This document shows, piece after piece, positions 9,552-18,678 of a DNA stretch of 64,000 nucleotides. Numbering within the stretch: the first letter of the stretch is position 1; every line of letters begins with the position of its first letter. Below the pieces are notes generated by a model. The model saw only the letters and a list, made by a program, of their open reading frames with translations. It made no database searches and was not told the DNA's origin. Made by a program: the position numbers and the translations under genes. The stretch comes from Deltaproteobacteria bacterium. GTDB lineage: Bacteria; Desulfobacterota; Desulfarculia; Adiutricales; Adiutricaceae. The stretch spans positions 1-64,000 of the forward strand of contig JAISEL010000080.1 in the NCBI GenBank assembly GCA_031264185.1. The letters run 5' to 3'.

Positions 9552-10353
9552 ATGGCTCAAATGCGGCAGGCCGAGCCAGCCGAAGGACGGCCGGTTTTTC
9601 TGAGAGACTTGCTGTGGCTTTGTGTTTGCACCGGGCCGTTATTGTCTGTCTGCTGGCCGAACAGCCCGTTAAGGAGCTGCCTGTATTTGTTCTGGGCTCC
9701 ATGGATTTGCTCTGCGATCTCTTGGGAGGCTAGCCCGGAGGCCAGATCGGCCCGGACGACGAGCCTGCTTCTCCGGCCCCGGAGCCGGAGCTGAGCACAG
9801 AACCTGAACCGGCCGGGGAGGACGTGCTTCAGGTCATAGAAACCGTGTCGGATCAGGCCGAAGAGAGTCCGCCTCCGCCGGTGGCGGAACCGAAACCTGA
9901 ACCAACACCAAAACTTAAACCCAGGCCGAAGCCAAAACCCGCCCCAAAAACCAGACCGTCCGAATTAGGAGCAGGGGCGGGCGCCGAAGCAGCGGGTGAC
10001 GGAGCCGGCCGGGAGGTCGGGTTCGGTGCCGGACAGGGCGGAACCGGTCGCGGTTCAGACGTTCTGGCCGTCTGCCGCGATCAGGTCCGATGAAAACTGG
10101 AAAGGTATAAAAAATATTTCCCGTCGGCCCGTAACAGCCGCATCGGAGGCGTGGTCACTGTTAAGTTTACCGTCAATAGTAACGGCCAGGCCGTCTCCTT
10201 TTCCCTGGCCAAAGCTCCGGCAGTCCTATTTTAGACGCTGAGGCGGCGGCTCTTGTCCGACAAGTTAACCCTCTGCCTGCCTTGCCAAAAGAAGTCAAAC
10301 TGCCTTCTTTGCTGACTTTGACCGTGCTTATGCAATTTGCCATGAGAAGATGA
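9552..10353 (+). pseudogene. tonB: Broken tonB
   Basis: TonB would span the periplasm and transmit proton-motive force to the receptor at 921-3101. The N-terminal membrane part is frameshifted near 9610-9730. A long Pro/Lys/Glu linker follows (PKPEPTPKLKPRPKPKPAP, about 9890-9950). The C-terminal domain is clear: ERYKKYFPSARNSRIGG (from about 10099) and VKFTVNSNGQAVSFSL, then after another shift SGSPILDAEAAALVRQVNPL (about 10215) to a stop at 10351-10353. A TGA at 10091-10093 interrupts the frame just before the C-terminal domain, and a frameshift at about 10212 separates the last part. Several independent lesions argue against a single sequencing error. Confidence 0.75.
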
Positions 10354-10449
10354 TCGTTCCAGAATTTTTATTAAGTTGTCGGTCCTCGGCTCAGATGATT
10401 TTCCGTCTTTTGGTTTCCCTGTTATCTTAAAAAAGCTGGCCTGTTAAGC

Positions 10450-10488
10450 CCGGATATTCCGTGGTCTGATATCTCCGGATCTTTTTTG
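10450..10488 (+). terminator. Probable intrinsic terminator after the uptake operon
   Basis: CCGGATAT (10450-10457) can pair with ATATCTCCGG (10469-10478) with a small bulge and is followed by CTTTTTTG. It lies 97 bases after the end of the tonB remnant. Confidence 0.5.
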
Positions 10489-10520
10489 CTTAATTGAGTT
10501 CTTTTAGCTTGAATTCAACA

Positions 10521-10542
10521 TTACGCCTATTATAAAGCGTAA
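10521..10542. promoter_or_regulatory. Inverted repeat, candidate operator for the molybdate operon
   Basis: TTACGC-N10-GCGTAA is a perfect 6+6 inverted repeat in the AT-rich leader 240 bases before the transporter ATPase. One helical turn separates the half-site centres, as expected for a dimeric regulator. ModE- or TunR-type regulators control such operons in related bacteria, but I cannot assign the binding protein. Confidence 0.3.
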
Positions 10543-10781
10543 GCTTATAAACAGCATTTACAGCTAAATTTTGTTTTCCAAATACATAAAAAAATTAAGG
10601 GCCTGAGTTATTTGGTGTCAGTTGCCGGTTACTGTGAACGAATTACATTCCGGACAGTTTTCCGGAATACTTGTCTTATCCGACCGCAAGTGATAGTATG
10701 GTGCCAAAATTAATGATCCGGCGAGCATAAAATAAGTAATTTAATGTTTTAGCTCCAATTTGCAGGTTTGAAGGCATAGTT

Positions 10782-11534
10782 ATGACATCCAAACACGGGC
10801 AGATCAGTTTCCCCGGTACGACTGCTTTGGAGGTCTGTCTCGAAAAGAGGTTTGGGCCGTTTTGCCTGGAGGTGGATTTTGAATTGGCCGAGGTGGGCAT
10901 TACCGTGGTTTTCGGTCCCTCCGGGGCAGGCAAGACGACTTTTTTAAATCTTCTGGCCGGTTTGGAGCGTCCGGACCGGGGTTTTATCCGGTATCGGGAT
11001 CGGGTGTTCTATGATTCTTCTCTGGGCCTTATTATTCCGCCGGAAAAAAGAAATTTAAGCTACGTCTTTCAGCAGCCCCGCCTTTTTTCCCATTTTTCCG
11101 TGGCCACCAATCTTTTGTTCTCGGCCCGTTTTTGCGGCCGGAAAGTAGCCAAAGACAGTTTTGACCGGGTGGTGGATATTTTAGGTTTGAGGCCTCTTTT
11201 AAGCCGACAGCCCCATACTCTGTCCGGCGGGGAGAGTCAGCGGGTGGCCATCGGCCGAGCTCTTCTGTCCCGAAGTCTCCAAAGTCTTCCTTTGATGCTG
11301 ATGGACGAACCATTGTCGTCTTTGGACAGGAGCCGTAAAACAGAGCTTTTAGATTATGTGGTCAGGATTCCCGGTCAGTTTGGGGTGCCAATAATTTATG
11401 TGACGCACTCGGAAGATGAGCTTTTGTTCCTGGCCGACCAGGTTTTAAATATCAATTCCGGTCGTTCGACCCTTTTGTCCGGGACTGATTTTGAAAAGGT
11501 CATAATTCCGCTTTCCCTGGGAAAGGCCGGTTAG
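10782..11534 (+). CDS. modC: Molybdate/tungstate ABC transporter ATPase (ModC-like)
   Basis: This 250-residue protein has Walker A GPSGAGKTT near residue 47, signature LSGGESQRVAIGRALL near residue 148 and Walker B LMDEPLSSLD near residue 172. It lacks the C-terminal MOP/TOBE anion-binding domain of classical ModC (about 350 residues), so it is a short form. The assignment to molybdate or tungstate rests on the binding protein, permease and modD that follow. The ATPase comes first here, whereas most clusters run A-B-C. Confidence 0.85.
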   Translation: MTSKHGQISFPGTTALEVCLEKRFGPFCLEVDFELAEVGITVVFGPSGAGKTTFLNLLAGLERPDRGFIRYRDRVFYDSSLGLIIPPEKRNLSYVFQQPRLFSHFSVATNLLFSARFCGRKVAKDSFDRVVDILGLRPLLSRQPHTLSGGESQRVAIGRALLSRSLQSLPLMLMDEPLSSLDRSRKTELLDYVVRIPGQFGVPIIYVTHSEDELLFLADQVLNINSGRSTLLSGTDFEKVIIPLSLGKAG

Positions 11535-11600
11535 CTTTTTAATTTTTCAGGTTACAGGTTATTTATATTTTTATCCTGCCGAAAGGCGGAGGAAGGAAGA

Positions 11601-12335
11601 ATGAAAAGAGCATTTGTCTGGGTCTTGACGGCCTGCTTTATTATTTTAGTGTCTGCTTCCCTTTGGGCCCAGACTCCGGCTATTACCACCGGAGCGGGCT
11701 ACAAAACCATGCTTGAAGAACTGACTGCCGCCTTCAGAGCCCAGGGCGGGATTATTGAAGAGATGTACGGCGGGCACATAGGCCAGATGGTAGCCCAGAT
11801 TGCTCAGGGCTCCGGGGCCACTATGGTCGTCTCCGACCGGGCTACTTTAGAGGCAGTGGCCGGCGGGGTGGAGTTTGAAGAGTTTGTGCCTTTGGGTGAT
11901 ACTGTTCTAGTTCTGGCTTTTAGAAAGGGGATTGATTTAAAGACTCCGGAGGATCTGACCGGGGGGGACATAAAAAGAGTTGCTTATCCGGACGCTCAAG
12001 CGGCTATTTACGGCCGGGCGGCGGCGGCTTTTTTAAAGTCTTCCGGCTTGGATACGAAACTGGGTGATCGTTTGTCCCAGGTTTCTTCTGTGCCTCAGGT
12101 CATGGCCTATATTATTTCCGGTGAAATTGAAGCCGGTTTTGTTAACCGGGTGGCTGCTCAAAATAATGCCGGAAAAATTGGCGGTTCCCTGGAAATCACC
12201 TCCGGCTATCCGCCGATTAACATGGTTTTAGCTGTGGTTAAAGGTCACATGACAGAGCCTGCGGTAGCGGATTTCGTTAAATTCATGGGCACTCAGACGG
12301 CCAAAGACATACTCAAGAAAAACGGGGTGTTCTAA
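11601..12335 (+). CDS. modA: Molybdate/tungstate periplasmic binding protein (ModA-like)
   Basis: This 244-residue protein begins with a signal peptide ending near LWAQTP (about residue 25). The mature part has a type II periplasmic-binding-protein pattern: AGYKTMLEELTAAF replaces the usual start of ModA, followed by YGGHIGQMVAQIAQG, ATMVVSDRATLEA, and VMAYIISGEIEAGFV near residue 180. It delivers the oxyanion to the permease. A strong ribosome site (GGAGGAAGGAAG) precedes the ATG. Molybdate versus tungstate cannot be decided from sequence. Confidence 0.8.
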   Translation: MKRAFVWVLTACFIILVSASLWAQTPAITTGAGYKTMLEELTAAFRAQGGIIEEMYGGHIGQMVAQIAQGSGATMVVSDRATLEAVAGGVEFEEFVPLGDTVLVLAFRKGIDLKTPEDLTGGDIKRVAYPDAQAAIYGRAAAAFLKSSGLDTKLGDRLSQVSSVPQVMAYIISGEIEAGFVNRVAAQNNAGKIGGSLEITSGYPPINMVLAVVKGHMTEPAVADFVKFMGTQTAKDILKKNGVF

Positions 12336-12343
12336 CTGAGATA

Positions 12344-13033
12344 GTGTACATGTGGTCCTGTCTGGCCGAAGAGGTTTTCTCTTTTCCGGCCTATTTAACA
12401 TTAAAAGTCTGTCTGGCCTGTTTAGGACTCCATATTCTGGTGGGACTGCCTCTGGCCTGGTTTTTAAGCGGACCTAAGAATCCGGCCAGAAGACTTTTGG
12501 CCTTCCTGGTAACGTTGCCTTTGGTTTTCCCGCCGGTGGCACTGGGTTTTATTCTGCTTATGCTTCTGGGGAGAAACGGTCCCCTGGGTGCGCCTCTGGA
12601 GTCCTGGTTTGGCGTAAGACTAGTCTTTAGTCAGTTAGGAGTCATTCTGGCAGCGTTCATCGCCGGACTGCCTCTTTTGATCAGGCCTCTGGAGGCCTCA
12701 TTCCGGCGCGAGGAAATAAAAAGACTTAATCAGGCCGCCAGAACTCTGGGCTGCGGCCCGGCAAAAGCTTTTCTTTTAGTCACAGTTCCTCAGGCGGCTC
12801 CAGTTTTGGCCTCAGGTCTGCTTCTGGCCCTGGCCAGAGCTTCGGGAGAAGTGGGCATAACCATGATGCTGGGCGGTAATATTATCGGCCGCTCCAACAC
12901 CCTGTCTTTGGAGATATTTAACAGCGTCTCCCACGGGGAATTTGACCGGGCCATGTATTTGTGTGCTATTCTGGCTGTGGCCGGACTGATTTTTTATCTG
13001 ATTTTAGAAAAAGTAACTCCCCCTGGAAGTTGA
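12344..13033 (+). CDS. modB: Molybdate/tungstate ABC transporter permease (ModB-like)
   Basis: This 229-residue inner-membrane protein has about five membrane helices and the cytoplasmic coupling loop AARTLGCGPAKAFLLVTVPQ near residue 140, followed by ARASGEVGITMMLGG, characteristic of ModB. The predicted start is GTG at 12344, 9 bases after modA; an ATG at 12350 is an equally possible start. The close spacing indicates a single transcript with modC, modA and modD. Confidence 0.88.
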   Translation: MYMWSCLAEEVFSFPAYLTLKVCLACLGLHILVGLPLAWFLSGPKNPARRLLAFLVTLPLVFPPVALGFILLMLLGRNGPLGAPLESWFGVRLVFSQLGVILAAFIAGLPLLIRPLEASFRREEIKRLNQAARTLGCGPAKAFLLVTVPQAAPVLASGLLLALARASGEVGITMMLGGNIIGRSNTLSLEIFNSVSHGEFDRAMYLCAILAVAGLIFYLILEKVTPPGS

Positions 13034-13095
13034 ACGGTGACTCGTAGGCTGCCTCGGAAGATGCTTCAAAATTATCTTCATTTTTGGAGGATGCC

Positions 13096-13944
13096 ATGTT
13101 CTTGTTTCCGGACAGTTTTATTGAAGGCCTCATGGAAGAAGACCTTCATATCTACGATTTGACCAGCCAGATTTTAGGCATTGAGAAAGCTTACGGCCAG
13201 GTGACGGCTGCAGCCAAAGACAGCTCAGTGGCTGCGGGTGTAGAAGTAGCCAGGAAGCTGTTTGTTCTGGCCGGAGCTGAGGTCGAAGTTCTGGCCGTAG
13301 ACGGCCAGAAGTTAAATCCCCAGGACCACATTTTAAAAGCCACCGGCCTGGCCGGACAGCTCCATGCGGTCTATAAAGTGGCTCAGAATGTTTTGGAATA
13401 TGCAGGCGGCATAGCCCAAAGGTGTTCTCTTTTGGTGGAACTGGCCAGAAAGGAGTCCCCCAGGGCGGAAATTCTAGTGACCAGAAAGCATTTTCCCGGC
13501 ACCAAAAGACTGTCCCTGGCCGCAGCTCTGGCCGGGGGCGCCCAAATTCACCGGGTTGGTTTGACGGATTCAATTTTGATTTTTGACCAGCATTCCGAGT
13601 TTTTAGGCGGGTCTGAAGCTCTGGCTAAACTAATCCCTCAAATGTTAAAAAAATCGCCGGAAAGAAAGATTGCCGCCGAAGTGGCCAATCCAGCCGAGGC
13701 CGAGCTGTTGACCCGGTCTGGGGCCGAGATAATCCAGTGTGAGAAGTTCAGTCCTGAAGTCCTTGGGGAGACGGTCAAAAAATTGAGGGATATTAACCCA
13801 AAAATAAGGATCGTAGCCGCCGGGGGAGTTACCTCGGAGACGGTCAGTCAACTGGCGGCCACCGGGGTTGACGGCCTGGTGACCAGCTGGCCGTATTTCG
13901 GCAAGCCCGTTGACGTAAAAATGATCTTTAAAAACCTGGCCTGA
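13096..13944 (+). CDS. modD: ModD, quinolinate-phosphoribosyltransferase-like molybdenum-operon protein
   Basis: This 282-residue protein resembles nicotinate-nucleotide pyrophosphorylase (NadC) but belongs to the ModD branch found in molybdate transport operons. Visible features are DLTSQILGIE near the N-terminus, AQNVLEYAGGIA near residue 100, RKHFPGTKRLSLAAALAGGA near residue 130, and the barrel end AAGGVTSETVSQLAATGVDG near residue 245. A TTG lies in frame at 13084, but GGAGG at 13086-13090 placed five bases before ATG 13096 fixes the start. The biochemical role of ModD is poorly known; its location here supports a link with molybdate or tungstate use. Confidence 0.85.
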   Translation: MFLFPDSFIEGLMEEDLHIYDLTSQILGIEKAYGQVTAAAKDSSVAAGVEVARKLFVLAGAEVEVLAVDGQKLNPQDHILKATGLAGQLHAVYKVAQNVLEYAGGIAQRCSLLVELARKESPRAEILVTRKHFPGTKRLSLAAALAGGAQIHRVGLTDSILIFDQHSEFLGGSEALAKLIPQMLKKSPERKIAAEVANPAEAELLTRSGAEIIQCEKFSPEVLGETVKKLRDINPKIRIVAAGGVTSETVSQLAATGVDGLVTSWPYFGKPVDVKMIFKNLA

Positions 13945-14189
13945 ATCTGGGCAAAGGACGCTGTAAAAGAGCAGCCACGGCCGGACCGGATATCAGTGCA
14001 TTAGTAAAATTGTCTGGTTCTGCCTTTTCCAATTTGGGGGGCACTTTTTAATCCACCATGACAAAGACGGCAAATTTAGTGCCAACAAGCTTATATTGTT
14101 TAAATGTATGGAGATATATCATTTTTGACCCCCTGAAAGTCTGAGAGAGAAGTCTCGCTATGCAAACTTGATGTTACAGGGGATTAGTT

Positions 14190-14441
14190 TTAGTGGGATG
14201 TATCCGAGTTAGAAAATGAAGGAAAATATTTTTCCAATTCCTTTGGCTCTTTCAAATTCTGCCGTTCAAGTTCACTGGCGATAAAAGGAAACAAATATGT
14301 CAGTAATTCAAAAGGCATCTCATTTTTTCTATATTTATCAATAGTCTGTTTTCGACTGTCATAAAAATGATTATCTGAATTTAACTTTAAAATTTCAATA
14401 GTATCTTTAATTAGTTTTTCGTTTTCAAATGAAATAAACAT
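14190..14441 (-). CDS. Small hypothetical protein
   Basis: An 83-codon frame gives a charged, Lys/Glu-rich protein with no signal peptide or membrane helix (FENEKLIKDTIEILKL at the start, a hydrophobic patch FELLTYLFPFIASEL in the middle). No recognisable domain. It is low in G+C like the NERD gene of the same island, and no good ribosome site precedes it. It could be a real accessory gene or a fragment. Confidence 0.35.
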   Translation of the reverse strand: MFISFENEKLIKDTIEILKLNSDNHFYDSRKQTIDKYRKNEMPFELLTYLFPFIASELERQNLKEPKELEKYFPSFSNSDTSH

Positions 14442-14555
14442 CTTATAACAATCAGCTAAATTTTGCCTCAGGCTGTTTATAGCCCCCGAACCTTATTGCC
14501 TGGAAAATTCGGAGACAGGTAGATTTACGACAGAAATTTACAGCTTAGACATGGT

Positions 14556-14715
14556 AAATGATCTACTGGTTGCTGACAGCCATATTTTTTTTGATCAGGC
14601 TCTGAATTAAAGATGCTGATGGCTACGAATCAACATCACTTATTGTAATTCAGTGGACTTAGTCTGAAAAACTTCCTGAAAATTAATTATAACATAGAAC
14701 TAAGTTTTTTGGTCA
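14556..14715 (-). pseudogene. Remnant of the 3' end of a NERD-protein paralogue
   Basis: This stretch is a diverged copy of the 3' end of the NERD gene at 16644-17927. It shares GGTTRCTGAC, a TTTTTTTGAT run and GGCTCTGAATTAAAG in the same order and orientation. The rest of the gene is missing: beyond the tail the sequence passes at 14737 into the copy of the repeat that lies upstream of the intact gene. An older duplicate appears to have lost its body by deletion. Confidence 0.5.
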
Positions 14716-14736
14716 GATTGAAACCTGCACTAAACA

Positions 14737-14777
14737 TACTATTAATAATCTGTTTTTATCAAAACAAAATCTGCTCG
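14737..14777 (+). repeat. Direct repeat, left copy
   Basis: About 41 bases match 18220-18260 in the same orientation; the last 19 bases (TCAAAACAAAATCTGCTCG) are identical and the rest is diverged. The two copies bracket the Sel1 and NERD genes. Confidence 0.7.
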
Positions 14778-14855
14778 GCTCTGACTTTGGAATAATTGGC
14801 CAGGCTTTACAAGGTATCTCAAGGAAAAACATAGCTCCAAGCCGGGCTTAGGGTC

Positions 14856-15722
14856 TCAACTGTATGAATCCATTGTTCGAAGCGCCACCTGTGCCTCAAC
14901 CATACCCTGAGCGGCTGCCGAACTGATCAATTCTTTTGCTTTACGCCTGTCCTGAGGGAGACCGCAGGAGCCTTCAAAATACATGCTGCCGAGGTTGTAC
15001 TGAGCTTCTTTACAACCCAGTTCAGCAGCCAGCTCAAATAATTCAACCGCTTTGGACAGGTCTCGTTCTATACCTTCACCCATCATGTACATGGCGCCTA
15101 AGTTAAATTGAGCATCGGCCACCCCCAAAAGAGAGGCCATATTGAACAATTCAGCCGCTTTGATCTTATCCATGGCGGCGCCGTCACCCAGACGATACAT
15201 GAGACCAAGGCGAAATTGGGCGTCAGCCACCCCATCTTCCGCAGCCATACTGAGCCATTTTACCGCTTCGGTAAAATTTATAGGTGCGCCTTCTCCGCCA
15301 TAGAGCATCATGCCAAGATGAAAAGCCGCCATGCCCATACCCTGATTGGCGGACAGGCGGAACAATTCAACTGCCTTAGTTTTGTCCATGGCCGTTCCGT
15401 GGCCAAAATAATAGAGACGGCCCAGGCAAAATTGAGCCTCCCTATGCCCCAGATCGGATGCCTTAGTATACATTTCAAATGCTTGGTCTATGTTCTTAGG
15501 GGCATTCTGTCCTGTTTCATAAAGAAAACCTAACTTAAAAAAGATACCTGCGGCTAATTCATTTTCATCCATCTTTTGGACATTTTCGTCAGCCTGGGCT
15601 TGGTCCGGAGTTTCGTCATTGCCCTTGGCAGACTTTTGGCCGTGCGTAAGCTCTTCTTCAGGCGAACTGGGTTTAGCCTTACGGCGATTATTCTGAATTT
15701 TATTGATTTTATCCTTACCCAT
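14856..15722 (-). CDS. Sel1-like repeat protein
   Basis: This 288-residue protein has a charged, disordered N-terminus (about 1-55) followed by about six Sel1-like repeats of 36 residues, e.g. AQFCLGRLYYFGHGTAMD, AAFHLGMMLYGGEGAPIN, AQFRLGLMYRLGDGAAMD, AQFNLGAMYMMGEGIERD and AQYNLGSMYFEGSCGLPQD. Such helix-turn-helix solenoids act as protein-interaction scaffolds. No signal peptide is visible, so a cytoplasmic location is likely. It lies in an AT-rich accessory island but has normal G+C itself. A second Sel1 protein is at 48700-49560. Its partner is unknown. Confidence 0.85.
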   Translation of the reverse strand: MGKDKINKIQNNRRKAKPSSPEEELTHGQKSAKGNDETPDQAQADENVQKMDENELAAGIFFKLGFLYETGQNAPKNIDQAFEMYTKASDLGHREAQFCLGRLYYFGHGTAMDKTKAVELFRLSANQGMGMAAFHLGMMLYGGEGAPINFTEAVKWLSMAAEDGVADAQFRLGLMYRLGDGAAMDKIKAAELFNMASLLGVADAQFNLGAMYMMGEGIERDLSKAVELFELAAELGCKEAQYNLGSMYFEGSCGLPQDRRKAKELISSAAAQGMVEAQVALRTMDSYS

Positions 15723-15885
15723 ATTTTGTATTGTCCTTAACCGGACTTCTCAGGCCGCGACTAGTTGTTAAACCAAAAAAATGAAGCTTTGACAGGCATG
15801 TTACCTTAATTTCCGCCTTCAGCATCTGCTGAAAAAAATTGGCGGAGAAGTTTTTTTTTTCAGAAAAAGCGTAAAACACAGTCAA

Positions 15886-16235
15886 CTAAAAAAACATTAT
15901 TCCCTCAATTTTAACGTCAAAAACATTAAATATACTCTTACCTTCTTTTGTGATTAGTTTTGGATTAAGTTCGCCGTCGTATATTGATTTAATTTTCTGA
16001 ATTCTCTCAAATCATTTTGTACTCGTGCGGGGACTCCAGTTTCAAGGCCCCCATATCTGGCCTAGAAATTCTTTTTAAGACCTGCATCGGCTTATCAGCA
16101 GGGAAATTTTTCGGGAGAGCTTTACCGTTTTATCCAGTCACGAATTACTCCATCAATTTTACCGCTGATACCTTCAAAGATATGTCCAAATTATACAACT
16201 CAATAACCGGATGATCAATGCGAACCGAATAATTT
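15886..16235 (-). pseudogene. Unidentified decayed reading frame
   Basis: On the minus strand two frames read like protein but are out of register. HPVIELYNLDISLKVSAVKL and LPKNFPADKPMQVLKRIS (about 16210-16070) are interrupted by stops. IQKIKSIYDGELNPKLITKEG continues in another frame and ends with a stop at 15886-15888 (about 16005-15886). I do not recognise the family. The amino-acid-like texture suggests a broken gene rather than spacer. Confidence 0.35.
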
Positions 16236-16643
16236 TGTTTGTCAAGAAAATGGCAAAGAGGGAAGTAACAATTGGAGATCCCACAAAATTATAGTTCATA
16301 TTCAAGAGAAAAATATCTATAATTTCTAAAAATAAATTATTTATTTCATAAATAGTTTAAAATAACTATTTATAAAGCTAAAAATGCAATATTAAAAAAT
16401 TATTTACATCTTTTAATACCGCCAAAGTTTTTAGAAGATAATTTAGTGAAATATAGATTATATTTATAATAATTAGCTAATGATATATTAGTAAATTTTT
16501 ATATTAGTTCTGGCTCTTCAATTACAGCCGACCTTTAATCCAGGCCGCACGGAGTTCCTTTAGAGCCCGATGTTATTATCTGTATAAACCGTTGGAAGGT
16601 AAGATTTCAACAGAAACTGGCAGATTATACTGGAGGAGATAAT
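16236..16643. other. AT-rich spacer, nothing seen
   Basis: Very A+T-rich DNA between the decayed frame and the 3' end of the NERD gene. I see no gene, hairpin with a T-run, or repeat. Confidence 0.5.
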
Positions 16644-17927
16644 TTATCGGTTACTGACTGCCCGATTTTTTTGATCCGGCTCTGAATTAAAGCTTCCAAT
16701 AGTAATAGAATCAATATCCAGAATATTATACTCAGTCTGGTCTGGAGAACCGGCTTCTCGGAAATAAATTTTTCCTTCATAGTTAATCGGTACTGTTTTA
16801 GGGTTATGACTGGAGTTATTTTTCCATATAATACTGGCATTTAGATTTGATTTACAAAAGATTAATGGAATCAAGAACGATTTGCCTGGCACGACTTTTA
16901 GGGTTGAAATATCTCTGTAATTTAATTGCTTATTGTAGAAAAGATTAGAAATTCTGATGTCTCCAGAAATAATATTTTTTGTACCACTGGCATCTGATAA
17001 TGTAATGTAGTCCCAAGTAGGAAGACTGTCTAAATACTGGACAATTTTTTTATAGTGAGGCAGATCACCATATCTGGCTTGAAGAGTGTCATTAACCTGC
17101 TCTTCACTCTTTATTAAATGCAAAAGGCCGGATACCAAGGCTTTGCTCAGACTGAAAGCGTGTCCTGTCTCTTGAGACGAAAAATAGCGAGAAAGTTGTC
17201 TATACGTTATAACATTTTCATTTTTTTCTATTGAAATAGGATATTTCATCTCTTTATTGATAAAAATAAGTTTATTAACAAAGTGTTCTACTGGTATGTT
17301 GCCAAATTTATCGTTTAATATCGAATGTAAAAGATTTAATTTATAATTATTATCTATTATTGGATTAAATCTTTGTTCTATAGATCCATTATAGTATGAT
17401 TTGTAGTTCAAATAATTATCTTTCATGTTAAAAGAAGTTATTTCTCCTGACCAATTCTTACATTCAATGATATAAATTAATTTTTTAGTGACAACAATAA
17501 TATCTATCTCACGTTTATGGTTTTTATATTGGTCAAAAATTCTTTTTGAGCTAAATATAGGTGATTTTGTGAAATTTTTATTACTAATTATAAATTCTTT
17601 GAGTTGACGTTCCCCTTCATCGCCTCTAATTTTGGCTATATCTATTATATAATTTTGTAATTGATGGTTTTTAAGTGCTTTATGAGTGTTAATAATTGTT
17701 CTTCTATCAATATTTGCTGATTTATAGTATCTTTTCTTCTTTATATGATAATTACCTTGTGATTGGTAGTATATATTTCTTGATTTATGATCTGTGCCGC
17801 TATAATTAGGTTGTTTGTTTCGGCGATTAAAATTTCTTCTGCGCGATTTATAATTCCGACTGCGAAACGTCGAAGTTATAATGAAAAAAAATATGACGAT
17901 ACCAATTACATAATAATATTCTTCCAT
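16644..17927 (-). CDS. Membrane-anchored NERD-domain nuclease-like protein
   Basis: This 427-residue protein starts with a transmembrane helix (about residues 5-22) followed by a basic Arg/Asn/Lys-rich linker. A NERD domain follows: GDEGERQLKEFI (about residue 105), then KREIDIIVV and IYIIECKNWSGEI (about 140-165), supplying the acidic and ECK residues of a PD-(D/E)XK nuclease core. The C-terminal part (about 310-427) is unrecognised. NERD proteins are thought to process DNA or act in defence, but the function here is unknown. The gene is far more A+T rich than the housekeeping genes and has a decayed partial paralogue at 14556-14715, consistent with horizontal acquisition. Confidence 0.75.
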   Translation of the reverse strand: MEEYYYVIGIVIFFFIITSTFRSRNYKSRRRNFNRRNKQPNYSGTDHKSRNIYYQSQGNYHIKKKRYYKSANIDRRTIINTHKALKNHQLQNYIIDIAKIRGDEGERQLKEFIISNKNFTKSPIFSSKRIFDQYKNHKREIDIIVVTKKLIYIIECKNWSGEITSFNMKDNYLNYKSYYNGSIEQRFNPIIDNNYKLNLLHSILNDKFGNIPVEHFVNKLIFINKEMKYPISIEKNENVITYRQLSRYFSSQETGHAFSLSKALVSGLLHLIKSEEQVNDTLQARYGDLPHYKKIVQYLDSLPTWDYITLSDASGTKNIISGDIRISNLFYNKQLNYRDISTLKVVPGKSFLIPLIFCKSNLNASIIWKNNSSHNPKTVPINYEGKIYFREAGSPDQTEYNILDIDSITIGSFNSEPDQKNRAVSNR

Positions 17928-18678
17928 TACTGCCCTATATTTTTAAGTATCAAAAAAAATTAATTTATACTTTAGGTTAATATTACTTATCTCGGGAAAT
18001 AGTCTGTATTAGATGAAGATCAGTCCAAAAAATTTTTAAAGAGTTACACCGATATTTTAGGCGTCTTTCTCTAATGAGACCTGTTGGCGGTTGACCAATG
18101 TTAAAAAATCCGGAGATACTGTAACCGAATTTATCTTAGAATAAAGGGTCAGAGCTGAAAAGCTCACCCTAGTATAATTGATGCTTAGGTCTTCTGTCTG
18201 ATGTTAGCTTCACCCATTTTACTATATAATAATTGTATTTGTCAAAACAAAATCTGCTCGTCCTTCGTCCTGGGTTTTGGATGATGGAGCCTTTTTTAAA
18301 TCTTCAATTTTTTTAAAAGTTGTGGCATAATCCAGACTTCGGAGCTGGGGGCTGGGAGTAAGGGTACCATATTTTCTCTGTCTGTTTACTAAATGAAGGT
18401 AATTATAGATTTTTTATATTGTAAAGTTTCCTTAAAATTTAATAAAATGTAATTTTATATTGATAGTAAATCTTTGTCTATATTATATCATAAATTGGAT
18501 TTAAATTTCCGGAAATCAGTGTTTTATTCTAAATAAATGATTCCTCCATTTCTTTCAGGTAAATGCCAGTATTTACAATTTTGCGCTCCTTATGTAAGTC
18601 TATGTAAGCCTGTCTGACAGAGATAACAGGGAAGCCGTTTCAGCTTACTTTGGCCTTTTAAAAAGGAAATATTAGGGT
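17928..18678. other. AT-rich spacer with a hairpin
   Basis: No gene is seen. AGGGTCAGAGCT and AGCTCACCCT (about 18145-18170) form a good hairpin that could serve as a weak minus-strand terminator (CCC then TTTATT). The right copy of the direct repeat is at 18220-18260. The 3' end holds the promoter region of dnaB, with AAAAGGAAAT as its ribosome site. Confidence 0.5.
18220..18260 (+). repeat. Direct repeat, right copy
   Basis: Partner of 14737-14777; the last 19 bases are identical. It may mark the edges of a duplicated or inserted segment carrying the Sel1 and NERD genes. Confidence 0.7.

Noticed and set aside
9824-10241. TGA at 10091-10093 in tonB as a recoded (selenocysteine) codon
   Set aside because: The same gene has frameshifts on both sides and TonB has no selenocysteine; simple decay explains it.
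14737-18260. Direct repeat as phage attachment sites
   Set aside because: No integrase or tRNA lies at either end, and the repeat fits a duplication of the NERD upstream region better.
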